NCBI GenBank assembly: GCA_049890215.1
Contig: JBMHBX010000032.1
Location: forward strand, 60,772 to 124,771
DNA length: 64,000 nucleotides
Direction of reading: 5' to 3'
From: UBA685 sp049890215
GTDB taxonomy: Bacteria > Pseudomonadota > Alphaproteobacteria > Puniceispirillales > Puniceispirillaceae
Below, in pieces: positions 42,915 to 56,400 of this stretch. The position numbers were made by a program, and so were the translations under genes. Below the pieces are notes generated by a model. That model was not told the DNA's origin and did no database searches. It saw nothing but the letters and a program-made list of their open reading frames with translations. The stretch's first letter is position 1; each line of letters opens with the position of its first letter.

Positions 42915-45900
42915 ATGATGTTTGGTCGCTTGCGAAAATCAAAGGGATTCAAATTTGCAACATATCTGACAGGTATGTTGCAATTTGCGTTTCCGCCCTA
43001 TGCGATTGCGCAAAGCGGTGAGCCTCAAATTGTGCTTGATGGCCGAACCTCTACTCAGCTTATTATCAATCAGAATGTCACAGATGTTTATACATCTACC
43101 GTGCTTGGCAATACGGGCTTTAACTCATTTTCAGTATTTAATGTTTATGAGGGTAATGAGGTCAATCTGTATCTGCCTGACGGGGCAAGCGCCCTGATGA
43201 ATATGGTGCATGATCAGCAAACTGTTATTGATGGTTATCTGAATGCCTATAAGGACGGCAAAATTGGCGGTGATGTCTATTTCCTCAATCCGCATGGGGT
43301 GATTGTGTCCAATACGGGTGTGATGAATGTGGGCTCTGTCCAGCTTGTCACCCCTACGCAGGATTTTATGGCCAATATGTTTGGCGCTAACGGGATGATA
43401 AGCGCACCACAAGTCACGCTTGTCAAAGACAGCCAGGTCCCCTTATCACCTCTTGGGCTGATTTCTGTGCGCGGCAGTGTGAATGCGACTGGTGGCGCCA
43501 AGATATCAGCAGAAGATGTGAGCGTGACAGGCACCATTGAAACAGGCAGTCAGGCAGTTGTTGCCATTGATAATCTGGTCAATCTGGGTGCAAGCGCCTT
43601 TGATGGTGGCGCGATGGTTGATTTATCTGATGTTGAGGCGGGTATCTCTGTTTTTGCAAATGATGATGTCACGCTTGCCGGGCGGCTTGGCGCAGATGGC
43701 GCCACCAATCAGGCGGCTGGCGCGATTGATGTGCGTGCCGGTGATGATATTTTTGTTCAGGCAGGCGCTGATCTGTCTGCTGACGGGCAGGGTGCCAACA
43801 GCGATGGTGGCACAGTGATTGTCTTTGCGGATGATGCAGCTGTCTTAGGCCAAGGTGCGCGCCTGTCTGCAGATGGCGGCACATCTGGTGATGGCGGGTT
43901 TGTGGAATTTTCGGCCATTCGTCTTGTTGAGCTTGCAGGTGGTCGTTTATCAGCAGCGGCGATGGACGGCACTGATGGTGCGGTGCTGATTGATCCTGAT
44001 GATATTGTGATTTCCGCTGATTTGCTTCGTGATACCTCTTTGAATGGTGGCACAGGTGATGCTGACAATAACACAAGCTGGAATGCCGGCGCCCTGACAT
44101 TGCAGGCTGCCAACAGCATTACCGTCAATGATAATATCACCATTTCAAGCAGACGTGTCAGCGCTGCCAGTGATGCCTCAGCCCATCGCACTGCCAATTC
44201 TGTAGATGATTCAGGTGCGATTATTCTGCAATCTGATAATATCTCTATTGGGGCAAATGCCGTGATTACTGCCAAAGCAACAGGTAGTTTTGCGGCAGGT
44301 GATATCACCCTTGACGGGCGCATTGTAGAGGTTCAGTCAGGCGCCGAAATTGATGCCAGCAATAGCGGGTCCGGGGCAGCAGGCGCTGTTCTGATTGATG
44401 TGGATGACAGAGATAATGCGTCAATCACCTTGAGCGGTGCGACCATTTCAGGCGGCAATGTGACCTTAGATGCAGATGCCAGCTTTACGCCTGGCGGGGT
44501 CTATGATGACCCGACTGCCAAGGCCAATGCAGAAGTGATCCTGACCAATGCGGCAGAGATTATTGCCAGTGATAATATCACCATCACAGCAGATGCCACG
44601 CAAAACAGACATGCTTATTCCGGCGGTGTATTGGTGCAGTTTGATGCAAGACGTGCGTCAAGCGCCATTGATTTGCGCGGCGCGACATTAACAGCTTCAG
44701 ATGATATCACAATCGGGTCTGCTTCGGTGATTCAGACAGATATGTCACCAACAGGCTGGTCATCTCTTGCAAGTTTGCTGCCTTTGAATGTGTCTGTGGC
44801 GGTGACTTATTCCACCTCTGATATTCTGATTGACGGGGCAAGTAATATTACCGCTTCTGGTACATTATCTGTGAATGCAGATGCGCTGACGCAAAGCACG
44901 ATTTTATCACAATCCAACTCAGCAGGTGCGTCTTTGGTGGCGGCTGTTTCTGCGACTGAGAACAGGGCGACTTTGGAAATTGCCGATAATGCGAGCTTGT
45001 CAGGTGCAGATGGTGTCACACTAAAGACCAAAGGTAAGACACAAGTCACAGCGATAGCTGATGCGTCTGCAGGCTCTATTGCAAGCTTGTCAGGTGCGAT
45101 TGCCATAGGTGTTGGCGTGGTGCGCGATAATACCACAACACTGATAGGTGACAGCGCCTCTATCACATCATCTGCCGGTGATATTGCTGTGCTTGCTGAT
45201 AGTCAGTCTCAGACAGTGTTCGCAGCGCGCGCTGCCAATGATGATAATTTTACCGCAACAGTTCAGTCAAAATTTAACGCAGGTATTGATGATACCCCTG
45301 AGTTAAATCAGGATTTCCTTGGCGTGAATCTGGCAAGCTTTTTGAAAAGTGAAGTGATATCACAAATCACCGAAGTCACGAGCCAGATGGATGCCAGTGA
45401 GCAAAGTGGCGGTGGGATTCAGCTCTCAGGTGCGCTGACATTTTCGGATGTGAAAAATGATACGCATGCTTTTGTGAAAGGCAACGGCGCGCAAGCCCCG
45501 TCTTTAACGGCCTCAAATGGTGCGATTGATATCAAGGCGCGTGCTATCACACAAGCGCAGGGCTTTGCCTCCGGGCGGACAGATAACGGATCTGTTGGCG
45601 GCTCTGCCGGTATTGCGATACAGCTGATTGAAAACCGCCTGTCTGCCATCGCAGAAGGCACAGACAGCGCCAATGTCAATCTGACAAGTGATAATCTGAC
45701 GGTCGCGGCTCTGACGCAAGCTTATGAAGATAATGTAACTGACACGAATAAATATAATATTTTTGCTTCATCAGGTGTTGGTAATGATGGTGATTCAGAT
45801 GAGGTTGGCATTGCAGGCGCGATTGCTGTTCAGATCTCAAATATCAATGATGTGACTGCTGAGATTGGCGATAATGTCAGTGTTGGCGTAGATGATGGCG

Positions 45901-47429
45901 TTCTGGTCACCGCTTCGAATAATACCGAAATCAAAGTCAAAGCAGACGGGTCAAAAGGCGCACAGGCAGCCTCAGATGAGTTTTTTGCCGTGTTAGATGA
46001 TAACACACCATCTGAGCAGGTGGTCAAAACCAATTCTGTTTCCGGCAAGCTTGGCATTGGTGCCTCTTTTGCTTTTGCGATTACGGAAAATGATGTGATT
46101 GCCCGGGTTGATGGCGGTGCGCTTTTCACTGGCACTGATAATCTGACAGTGAGCGCTGATCAGATTTCAACCACACAATCAGAGGCGCGATCATCTGGTA
46201 ATGGCGGCATTGCGCTTGTACCTGTAGCGGCGATTTCGGTGGCGCGCAATAACGCGCTTGCTTTGATTGACAGTGGCGATAGTGCGCTGAGCCTGTCTGA
46301 TAAGACAACTATCTCATCATCTCAGGATGTAACCACTTCTTCAGTTGGTAACGGGGCGGCGGCGACTGGCGGGGATTCATCTCTGCAGGTGGCGGTTGGT
46401 TTGTCGGCAGGTATTTCTGTCAGCTTTGATAATAATACCGCGCGCTTATCACGCAATTTGACATCTTCAGGCGGGCTTGAGATAGCGGCCCTGACAAGTC
46501 ATGATATTCAGTCAGGTGCCCAGTCATCTGCAGAAAAAGTCGACCCTGAATTGATTGAAGATGCTGATGAGCCGGAAGAAACTGAAGAAAATACCGCTGA
46601 TAATGCGTCAAATAATTCGACCACTGATACCGTTGACAGCTTGCTTGGCACAACCAACGGGCAATCTGGCAAGGTGGTGAATGCAGATGCTATTAAGAAT
46701 AAGCTGAATACGAATTTCTCGAATGTGTCTGGTGGTGATACACCGGCAGGGGGGCCGTCTTCTGGCGGAGATGATGGTAAGGCGGTTGCCATTGCAGGCG
46801 CGTTTGGTGTGACCTATGCTGAATCTGAGGCCGTTGCAGAGATTTCAGCAAATGTCGCTGTGAATACCGGCTCTGATAATGTGACAATTTCATCACTCAA
46901 AAATACGGATATGACCTCTACGGGTGATGCGTCTACTGGTGGCTCTGATTATAATGTCGGTGGTGGTGTCGGCCTGAATATTGCCAAGAATAACAATACG
47001 GCCCTTGTGGGTGAGGGTGTGTCTGTCTCAGCCTCTGGCTTGTCAGTGACGGCCGGCATGCGCGCCCAATTAGCAGATGATAATTCATCAGATGTGACCA
47101 ATGTGATCGCCGCCTCTGCAACATCTGGCTCAGGGACAGGTGAAGTTGCCATTGCTGGTGCGGTGGCGCTGAATGTGGTGCTTGAGAATAATGCAACAGC
47201 GCGGATCGCTGATAATGCCACTTTGCGTCTGGCAGGTGGTGATTTGGTGGTTGAATCAACCGCCACCACCTCTTATGACGCTGCGTCTAAGGCAACGGTT
47301 GGCAAAGAGGCAGGTCTGTTTGCCGGCATTGATGCTGCGCTTTCAGGATTGCAGGATATCACTGTCTGGACATCTGCGATTTCAAAGAATTTCACGAATT
47401 TGACCACCTCTGCTGTGAATAAGGCTTAA
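42915..47429 (+). CDS. FhaB-like exoprotein, N-terminal part with TPS secretion domain
   Basis: 1504 residues up to the in-frame TAA. Residues 1-32 are a signal peptide with a basic start and hydrophobic core ending AIAQ. The TPS (hemagglutination activity) domain follows, with FNSFSVFNV near residue 69 and FLNPHGVIVSNTGVMNVGS near 125, equivalent to the NPNGI-type motif of TpsA proteins. From about residue 280 the chain is a predicted right-handed beta helix rich in G, A, D, N, S and T, with recurring DDITI, VTVSA and AVEIGDN-type rungs. A low-complexity acidic stretch lies near 1215-1240 (EDADEPEETEENTADNAS). The fragment alone could be secreted, since TPS proteins need only the N-terminal domain for export. 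Confidence 0.85.
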   Translation: MMFGRLRKSKGFKFATYLTGMLQFAFPPYAIAQSGEPQIVLDGRTSTQLIINQNVTDVYTSTVLGNTGFNSFSVFNVYEGNEVNLYLPDGASALMNMVHDQQTVIDGYLNAYKDGKIGGDVYFLNPHGVIVSNTGVMNVGSVQLVTPTQDFMANMFGANGMISAPQVTLVKDSQVPLSPLGLISVRGSVNATGGAKISAEDVSVTGTIETGSQAVVAIDNLVNLGASAFDGGAMVDLSDVEAGISVFANDDVTLAGRLGADGATNQAAGAIDVRAGDDIFVQAGADLSADGQGANSDGGTVIVFADDAAVLGQGARLSADGGTSGDGGFVEFSAIRLVELAGGRLSAAAMDGTDGAVLIDPDDIVISADLLRDTSLNGGTGDADNNTSWNAGALTLQAANSITVNDNITISSRRVSAASDASAHRTANSVDDSGAIILQSDNISIGANAVITAKATGSFAAGDITLDGRIVEVQSGAEIDASNSGSGAAGAVLIDVDDRDNASITLSGATISGGNVTLDADASFTPGGVYDDPTAKANAEVILTNAAEIIASDNITITADATQNRHAYSGGVLVQFDARRASSAIDLRGATLTASDDITIGSASVIQTDMSPTGWSSLASLLPLNVSVAVTYSTSDILIDGASNITASGTLSVNADALTQSTILSQSNSAGASLVAAVSATENRATLEIADNASLSGADGVTLKTKGKTQVTAIADASAGSIASLSGAIAIGVGVVRDNTTTLIGDSASITSSAGDIAVLADSQSQTVFAARAANDDNFTATVQSKFNAGIDDTPELNQDFLGVNLASFLKSEVISQITEVTSQMDASEQSGGGIQLSGALTFSDVKNDTHAFVKGNGAQAPSLTASNGAIDIKARAITQAQGFASGRTDNGSVGGSAGIAIQLIENRLSAIAEGTDSANVNLTSDNLTVAALTQAYEDNVTDTNKYNIFASSGVGNDGDSDEVGIAGAIAVQISNINDVTAEIGDNVSVGVDDGVLVTASNNTEIKVKADGSKGAQAASDEFFAVLDDNTPSEQVVKTNSVSGKLGIGASFAFAITENDVIARVDGGALFTGTDNLTVSADQISTTQSEARSSGNGGIALVPVAAISVARNNALALIDSGDSALSLSDKTTISSSQDVTTSSVGNGAAATGGDSSLQVAVGLSAGISVSFDNNTARLSRNLTSSGGLEIAALTSHDIQSGAQSSAEKVDPELIEDADEPEETEENTADNASNNSTTDTVDSLLGTTNGQSGKVVNADAIKNKLNTNFSNVSGGDTPAGGPSSGGDDGKAVAIAGAFGVTYAESEAVAEISANVAVNTGSDNVTISSLKNTDMTSTGDASTGGSDYNVGGGVGLNIAKNNNTALVGEGVSVSASGLSVTAGMRAQLADDNSSDVTNVIAASATSGSGTGEVAIAGAVALNVVLENNATARIADNATLRLAGGDLVVESTATTSYDAASKATVGKEAGLFAGIDAALSGLQDITVWTSAISKNFTNLTTSAVNKA
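47427..47429 (+). other. In-frame TAA stop splitting the exoprotein frame
   Basis: The codons around it read GTG AAT AAG GCT TAA TCA GAA GGC ACC TTG TTC CAG. A single base change at this codon (to CAA, GAA, AAA and others) restores one frame of over 6500 codons. The next residues are a Gly/Asp-rich linker, so the stop falls near a domain boundary. A GAAGG 4 bases before TTG 47442 could allow weak reinitiation. Confidence 0.9.
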
Positions 47430-47441
47430 TCAGAAGGCACC

Positions 47442-50400
47442 TTGTTCCAGGATTCTGAAGGCGGCGGCGGAGATGATGATAGCGGCGGCGGAGATGAAGG
47501 TGGTTTTGGCCTTGGCGCCGGTATTTCGATCAATGCCATTATCGAAGATGAAACAAAAGCCGTTGTTGAAGATAATGTGACATTTACAGGCGCCGGTCGT
47601 ATGAGCGGTATTCGCGTGGCTGCGACTTCGTCTACGGATATCAAGACAGATGCCTTTGCCGGTGCAAAGCCGGGGTCCGGTAATGATCCGGCGGCGAAAA
47701 CATCGCTTGATGCGGCGGTATCAGTGGGTGTTCTGATCAAAGATGTGGATGGCTATTTCGGCAGTGATTCAACCGCGCAGACAGATGGTAATGTTGATGT
47801 GATATCAACTGCAAATACTGTCTCTAAGGCAACTGCCAAAGGAGAGGTGTCTGCCTCTAGCACGGCGGTTGGTGCGTCTGTTGCGGTTGGCGTTGTGCTT
47901 GAGACAAATGAAGCGGTTTTGAATTCAGATTTGAATCTGGCCTCAGGTGGCGGCCTCAGGGTGCAGGCAGATACAAATGCCACAGATATTGTATTGGCAG
48001 ATGCGACTGCGGCCGGTGCGGCGCTTGATAAATATTCAAATAAGCTTGGCGTTACAAAAGGTGATTTGCTTGGCACAACACGGGCAGGATCATCAGATGG
48101 CGGCACACCAACTTCTATGTCTGCTTTGAATGGTGATTTCACAGGTGGTGACGGCGCTGATTTTGATACAACCGGCTCAAATACCAATACGCCAAATAAT
48201 GAAGGTGGTGAATCAAAGCAATCAGGCTCAATTAATATCGCGGCCTCTGTTGCGGCAAATTGGGCTGATCACCTGTCGCGGTCATTTATTTCTGATAATT
48301 TGTCTATCACAACCGCCGGAGATGTTTTGGTTGAGGCGACCAATGATGCAAATTACCGCACCAGAGGGTCTGGCATGTCGGTCTTTGCTGACAAATCAAT
48401 CGGGGTTGGGGTTGGCCTGCTAAAGACAGGACAGGCGACTGAGGCTGAGATTGGTGAGAATGTCACGATTAATGCCGGTACCAGTGATGTGAATGTCAGA
48501 GCGATTAGTTCTGAAAATCAGGGATATGATCCTGATAACAGCTCTTTGAGTTTTGGTGGCTATGCCTCTGCTGAGGGGATTGCCGGCGCCGGTGGTGGTG
48601 AGCTTGGTGTGGCCGGGTCTTTGGCGCTGACGGTGTCTTATGATCGTCAATTGGCACGTATTCGCAAAAATACCACCATCTCTTCTGCGGCGAATGTGGG
48701 CATTGTCTCGCGCGCAACAAACAAGATTGTGACCAGAGCCTGGGCGATGGCCCTTGCATCTGATGCGACTTGTGATGATCCTGGTAATTGCGGCAGCTCT
48801 AGCGGTGATAAAACAGCTGTTGGCGCGTCTATCGCTGTCAATGTGGTGATTGATAATAATTCGGCTGAGATTGGTGAAAATGTCGATTTGAGCGCGGTGA
48901 CAGATAATGTGAGCGTGCAGGCAGAAGATCTGAAGCCATCTAATGCTGTGTTCCTGCTTGATCCTGAGGATGAGAACACAGATACAGAATCCTATTTGCA
49001 GGCAAATTATACCGCTACTTTGCAGAATTCATCTTATTATGCAGAGGCCATTGCAGGCGGGGCGGCGCAAAATGGTAATGCCGGCACAGGGTCTCTTGCG
49101 GTGACTGTCTCAGTTGGCAAGACACAGGCGCTTGTTGGTGAAGGTGTTCAAATTGGCGGTGATAATTTTAATGTCACAGCCTATAATTCATCAGATGCGC
49201 GCCATGTGGTTGGCGCAGTCGCTCTGGCAGATAAAAAAGCGATTGGCGCCTCTATCTCAGGGATCTATTTGCGTGAAAATGTCGCTGCCATTGTCGCCCA
49301 GAATAGTGACGGGACAAATGCTGATAATGTGACTGTCTCCATATCAGGTGATATGAATGTGGCAGCAACGGCTGATCAAAATGCGCTAACCATTATGGCT
49401 GCGGGTGGTGTGTCTTCAAATGATTTGGCGCTTGCCGGTGCGTTTGGATTTAATGTTCTTGATACAGATGTTGAGGCGCGTATTCGCCAGAATACGACTG
49501 TGACCTCTAGCGGTGGATCTGTTTCAGTGAATGCCACAAGCCTGACAGATATTCAAAATTTCGCTGTGGCAGTTGCCGGCTCTGGCGGGTCAAATTCAGT
49601 GGGTGGTACTTTGGCGCTGAATTTATTCCTGACAGATAAAAAAGCCATCATCGGGGATAATGACACTGTTGATAATAACATAGCGATAAGCGCGGCTGAT
49701 GATGTGAATGTCGGGGTGACAGCCAAGCAGGAAATTATGAATGGTGTGATTTCAGCTTCTGTGTCTACGTCAAGCAATGCGGTCTCAGGCGCTTTATCTG
49801 CCAATATTATCAAAGGTGAAAGCCATGCGCTGATACAAAAGGGCGCTGATGTGAACACGGATAGCTCTGTGTCTTCAAGCACACAGGCCGTGTCTGTCAC
49901 AGCCAAGGATAATACAACTCTGACAGATTTAACCGGCACGCTGGCAGCGTCCAGCTCTAATTCTGTTGGTGTGGCTCTGGCTGGCAATGTGATGTTAAAA
50001 GATGTCAAGGCAGGCATTAATTCTGTGGTCAATGCAGATGAAAATGTCATGGTGACAGCAGAAACAGTACAAAATCTGACAGCGACCACTGTGGGTATTG
50101 CTGCGTCAACAGGTGGTTTTTCCGGCGCAGGGTCTGTCTCAGTTGGTTTGGTGCAATCAAAAACATATGCAGAGATAGGATCTGATGCGGTTATCACAAC
50201 AGCCGGCTCTGTTGGTGTGCATGCAGGTGATGATACAGATATCTTTATGCTTGAGCCGGCAGCAAGCTTCTCATCCGGGGGCACTGCGCTTGCCGGTGCT
50301 GTTGGGGCTGCTGTGTTTGATGGTGAGACAAAGGCACGTATCCTTAGCAATGCGACTGTGACTGCCTATGGTAATTCAACCATGGAAGTCGAAATTGACA

Positions 50401-53400
50401 GCACACAGACATCATCACCTCTTTTAGCCAATATCTTTGGCGGTGGTGATAATGAGACACGTAACGCGCTTGGTGATTTCAATGATAATTTCACCTTTGA
50501 TAATATTAAGGATTTGTTCTTAACAGAGACAAGAGATACGCAAACAAAACGCGGCGTGTCTGTATCTGCTGTATCTGATCAGGATGTGATCTCAATCGCG
50601 GCCTCTGGTGCGGTGTCTTCTGATACGGCGATAGCGATTTCCCTGTCAGCAGGGGTTGGGATTAATGAGACAGAAGCCAGTATCGGCAATGGCGCGACAA
50701 TCAATCCGGATATCACACTAGCGCATAGTGACCAGGATGTGACTGTCAGAGCTATCTCGGATACCTATTGGGTGGATTTATCAGCGGCGCTTGGTGTTGG
50801 TACCGGCTCAGCAGGTGTTGGTGTTGGCGCTGATGTGGTTGTGCAGGTCAAAGAAACAGATGCCTTTATCGCGCAAAATGCCGTTGTCAAAGCAAACCGC
50901 AATGTGGAGGTTCAGGCAGCTGCCAGAGATAAGGTTATTAATTCTGCGGCAACCATCGGTGTAGGGTCTACTGCAGGTGTGGCAGGTACAGCCTCGGTGG
51001 CGGTGATCGTCAATGATACAGAGGCAAAGATTGATGGTGATGTCAAAGCCAATGATAATGTCAGTGTTGATGCTGACGGCACTTCTGAGCTTATTCAGAT
51101 TGCAGGTGCCGTTGGCGGCGGTGGCACAGCGGGTATTGGTGCCTCATTCGGGATCGCCGTGGTCAAAGGTGAGACCAGAGCCATCATAGGCAATACGGCG
51201 CAAGTAGATGCGATTGGCACAACAGCCGTAACAGCAGATGCGACCGAAAATTCCGTGGCAGCGGTCTTGGCAGGCGGTATTGGTGGTACGGTTGGCGTGT
51301 CTGTCTCTGCCGGTATCAAGGTTCATGATTCAACCACCACGGCGCAAATTCTGGGCGGCGTCAATCAGCGTTTTGATAATGCAAGCTATCTCAATCAGGA
51401 TGTGGCAGTCAGAGCCACAAACCGCGTTACAACCATTGATGTGATTGGCGGTATTGGCGGCGGCGGCACTGTGGGTGTTGGTGTGTCTTTGAATGCGCTT
51501 GTGGTTCATAATAAGGCGCAAGCCTCTATTGAAGGTCTGGTGCGTGCTGAGCGTGATATTGACGTTGAAGCCATTTCAGAAAAATCGACTAAGAATTTCA
51601 CCCTTGCCGGTGCAGCAGGCGGCACTGTGTCTGTGGCAGGTAATGTGGCGGTCTTGCTTGTTGGTGCGCAGGCTGATGAGGAAACTGACAAGCAGATGAC
51701 AGGCTCTGGTGACAATAATCTGGCTGATGAAGCTGATAGCCGGAATAACTCACTTGTGGTCTCTGATATCATTAATGATAACAAATCTGATGGTGACTAT
51801 TCGCGCACAGGCACAGCCTTTAGTGATGTGGCCACTGCGATTGATGCCAAGCAAACCGAAACCTTTATCGGGACCAAATTTAATAATTTTGACAACACAA
51901 CTTCGCTTAACAGGACAAAGGCCTTTATTACCTCTAGTGCAGTGGTAGAGGCAGGTGGTGATCTGAGCGTTGAGGCAGAAGATACCACAAAGACAGTCTT
52001 TACCGCAGGCGCCATTGGCGGGGCTGGTGTTGTGGGTGTGGGTGTGACAGTTGGTGTCTTGCTCGTCAATAACACGGCGCAGGCCTATATCGGAAATGGC
52101 GCCACCGTCAATGCAAGCGGTAAAACCCTTGTGCGGGCACGTACATCTGAGAATGTCGGCTCTGGTGCATTGTCAGCAGGCGGCGCGGGTATTACCTCTG
52201 TCCAAGGGGTGGTGATGGCACAGGTCACTACGTCAAAGACACATGCCTTTATTGATGATAATGCCAATGTGAATCAGACTGATAACTCATCTTCAACTCA
52301 GGAAGTCGCTGTGATGGCAGAAAGTGATACTGATTTGGTATCCGTCTCTGGTTCTGGCGGCGGGGCGCTTGTTGGCGTCGGTATCACAGGGGATGCGGTG
52401 GTCCTTGATAAAGAGACCAAGGCCTATATTGGTAATAATGCGCGCGTCTCATCAGGTGGTGATATTGCCGTAGATGCAGATGCTGAAACAGATATTATTC
52501 AGGTCGCTTTGTCGATTAATGGCGGGCTTGTCGGGGTAACAGGCGCTGCCGGTATTGTGGTTGCCAAAAACAGAACACAAGCGCAAATCGGTAATAATGC
52601 GATTATTCATGCCACAGATTCTATTCGTCTTGAGGCAAAAGATGATACTGAAATAGATGCGATTGTCCTTGCCGGTGCCGGTGGTGCGGTAGGTGTATCT
52701 GGTGCCTTTGGGACGTATATTTTCAAATCAAAGACTGAGGCGATTATCGGCTCAGATGCGAGAGTGACAGCTCTGGCACAAGGTAGTGGTATGGACGCTG
52801 CTTCTGGGGTGATTGATAATAATTCATCTTCGGTGACAGCAAAGCAAACACGCAATCAAGCAGGTGAAGAGACAACAGATAATTTCACAGTTGTTGATAC
52901 ACAATTTGATAATGATACTGTCAATGGCCTTAGTATCGCGGCTATCACAAATGAAGATGTGAATTTTGCGCCTGTTGGTCTTGGTTTCGGGGCAGTGGGT
53001 GTCGCAGGTGTGGTGGCAACGACAGTGGCCAATTCAACGACCAGAACCAAAATTGGTGATAACACGATCATCAATAATGATCTGGCAAGCGCGGCGTCTG
53101 ATCAAGATGTGCGCATGTTCGCAAAATCAAATACCTTATTGAATAATATCTCATCTGGTATTTCAGCAGGCGGGGTGGCGGTCTCGCTTGATATTGATAC
53201 ACAAGTCTTTACCAAGACTGTTGAATCTGTGGTGGGTGATAATGTCACCTTAAAGGCCAATCAGAATATTGATGTTGAGGCCAATAGCGTTGACAGAATT
53301 TATCAGACAATGGTGTCTGTTGCAGGCGGTGCTAATGCGGTTGGTGGTATCGTTGGTGTGTCTGTGATTGCAGATGATGTGCGCGCCACGATCGGAGATG

Positions 53401-56400
53401 ATGCGATAATTCGTGCAGGTGATAATCTGACGGTGAAGTCTGATCAGGAAATGCATTTGGTACAGACAGCCGGTAATGTGAGTGTCGGCTTTGGTGGGGC
53501 CGGTATCGGAACATCACTTGGTGTGCTGGTCGCTAAATCATCAAATACAGCGCGTATTGGCGATAATGCTGATATCGCTGTCCGCAATCAGCTTGTTGTG
53601 TCTGCGAATACAGATACCAATCTCAATCAGAATATCATCGGTTTTGCCGGTGACCCAACGCTTGCGATTTCAGGCTCTCTTGGGATCAATATCCTGAAGA
53701 CAAGCACTGTGGCTGAGATTGGGGATGATGCGCAGATTAACCAGGTTGCTTCTTATAATGATAACAGCTCACAAAGCATTTCTGTCATTGCCAATGATAG
53801 TGTCAGCACACAAGGCGCAGCAGGGGCGGCGGCATTTGCAGGGGCAGGCGGTGTTGGCATTGGCGTTGTTGCCACTGTGACACGCAATACGGTGAAAGCG
53901 CGCATTGGTGAGAATCTGGTTGCAACAGCGCAAAATAATGTGACGGTGCGCGCTGATAGTACCAAAGATATCTCCAATCAGGGGATCGCAGCGGCAGGCG
54001 GTCTTGGCCTTGGGGCGGCCGGCTCTATGGCCCTGACCTTGATTGGTGGCAGTATGTCAGATAATGCGTCTGAGAATCTGTCAAATGACAATGGTGATAT
54101 GGTCGCAGAGGCGGCAAGTGATGCTGGTGAAAATCGCGGCACTTATGATAATGATTCAGCCAAGAGCAACACGGCAGCTTATACAGAGGCTGATGATAAT
54201 GAGACGCTTAGCCTTGTTGCGGCACAAACAAGCGGCATTGATAATGATATTAATGGCTCAGGCGCTGATTCAACACTGGCTGAGATTGGTAACTCTGCCA
54301 CGATCACAGCCAATGGCAAATTGGCAGTTGAAGCAGAAGAGACCTTAAAATTATCTCAGATTTCAGGCGGCGCTTCTGGTGGTGCGGTTGGTGTGGGCGG
54401 CTTTGTTGCGGTCGCTGATTATGCAGGCTCTGTGACAGCGCGCATTGGCGATAATAGCGTGATTGATAATATTTCCTCTTTATCTGTCACAGCGACTCTC
54501 GATAGCGGCGCGAATAAAATCATTACACTACCTGATGGATCAAACCTTACTGTTAAAGGTGTGAATTCAACCGTGATTGGCGCCTCTGTTGGTCTGGTTG
54601 GTCTGGCGGCCTCTGTATCGCAGGTGAATTTGGCCGAAAATGCCACCGCTGAGATAGGAGATAATGTCACCATCACAGCCGGTAATGATACAGGCACGGT
54701 AAAAGTCGAAGCGCTAAGAGATGTCGATGCTGAGGTCAATGTGCTTGGTGTGGCAGGTGGTATCGCGGCGGCGGGTGTGTCTTATGCCGGAATCACAGCA
54801 ACAGGGAATTCACGCGCTATCCTTGGTGATGATGTCAGCTTTGGCACAAATACAAATCGTTTTGGGACAACCACCATCAAGGCACGCAACCTGTCAACGC
54901 AAAAAGCCCGCGGTGTCTCAGCAGGTCTGGGGGCTTATGGCGCAATTGTCGGGGCGGTTGTGAAATTAAATGACAGTGGCGATACCAAAGTCATTATTGG
55001 TGATGACAGTGCCATTAACAGTAATGGTATTTTGACCATCGCCTCTGATGACAGAGCGCGCAATGATAGTGAGGCAGTTGGTGTCGCGGTGTCTGGCGGT
55101 GTTGGTCTGTCAATCATATCATCAAAAGTCAGTGTCTCGCGTGACGCGGTCACACAAGTTGGTGATAATGTCACTTTGCGCGGTAACGGGCTTGCGATTT
55201 CATCATCTATTGGTGAACTTGGCCAGAATATGGCGAAGTCAGATGTGGTTGGTGCAGGCGGCGGCTTGTTGGTTGGTGCCACAGGCTCTGAGAGTATCAT
55301 CACCAATGATGCTGATACAAAAGTCATCTTTGGTGATGACAGCCAGCTATATGCAAATCAATATAGTGGCGGGTTGCAAACAGCTGCTGACAGCCTGATT
55401 TCAGCGACTAACTATGCCAATGTGCGTAATGAATCTAATGCGATTGCCATTGGGGCCGTGGCCATTGGCGGGCATGTGACACGCACAACACAAACAGGTG
55501 GCGCGCTTATTAAATCAGGGCAAAATGCTTCTGTTGATGTGAGAGGCAATATTGATTATCTGGCCTTATCAGACAGAAACACACAATCAGTCTCTGTTGC
55601 CGGTGCAGGCGGCCTTGGGGCGGTGACAGCCGGTGAGGGGATCATCTCGCATAATTCGGCAGCGCGCATTCTGTTTGATAATGGCAGCTCAGCTGGCAAT
55701 GGCGCTTCTATGACCATCACTGATAACATCACAATGACAGCGCGCAATGAAGATATTTATGATGGATCTCTTGATGCAGGCGCGGTGGCGGTTGCCGGTG
55801 CCACTGGTGCCAAATTACGCAATAATGGTGTTGCTGTTACCGAAATTGATTTAGGTGATTTTGCAGATGTTGGCGCGCATAATTTTACCGCCACAACACA
55901 AAATGATCTTGCCAAAACAGGGCTGAATGAGAATTTCAGATTTGATGGCGGCGGCGGTATTTCTGTGACAGTGGGTGATTCACGCACAACACAAGCACAG
56001 ACAAACCGCTTTGATACAGGTGATAATTCATCAATCGCGCTTCGCGGCACAGGTCTTGCACAAGGCAAGTTAAGCCTGAACGCTCATACAGATGTCACTG
56101 CCAATGATGAAATGGTCCTCAATACAGGTGCGCTTGTGGGTGTGCCGGTATCAGATACAGCGATCACGGCAAGTGCAAGCAATAATATGGTCATTGGCCA
56201 GGGCGCCAGTTTGACGACTGCCAGAGGTGATGTCGCTATTTCTGCAAAACTGGTTAGTGATATTGAGGCAAGTGCCAAGACATCTGTCTGGGGTCTGGCA
56301 GGGGTCGGTGCCACTGGTAAATCTGATGCGTCTCTGACCTCATCAAATATCATTGATTTTGGGACTGATTCCATTGTCACAGGTAATGGTGCGGTGTCTG

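Noticed and set aside
47427..47429. Recoding of the stop as selenocysteine or pyrrolysine
   Set aside because: The codon is TAA; known Sec and Pyl recoding uses TGA and TAG.
49553..50350. Antisense 265-codon open frame within the exoprotein gene, and similar ones (43757-44323, 47753-48187, 54935-55327)
   Set aside because: They mirror the repetitive sense codons, lack ribosome-binding sites and give low-complexity products, so they are shadows of the long sense frame.
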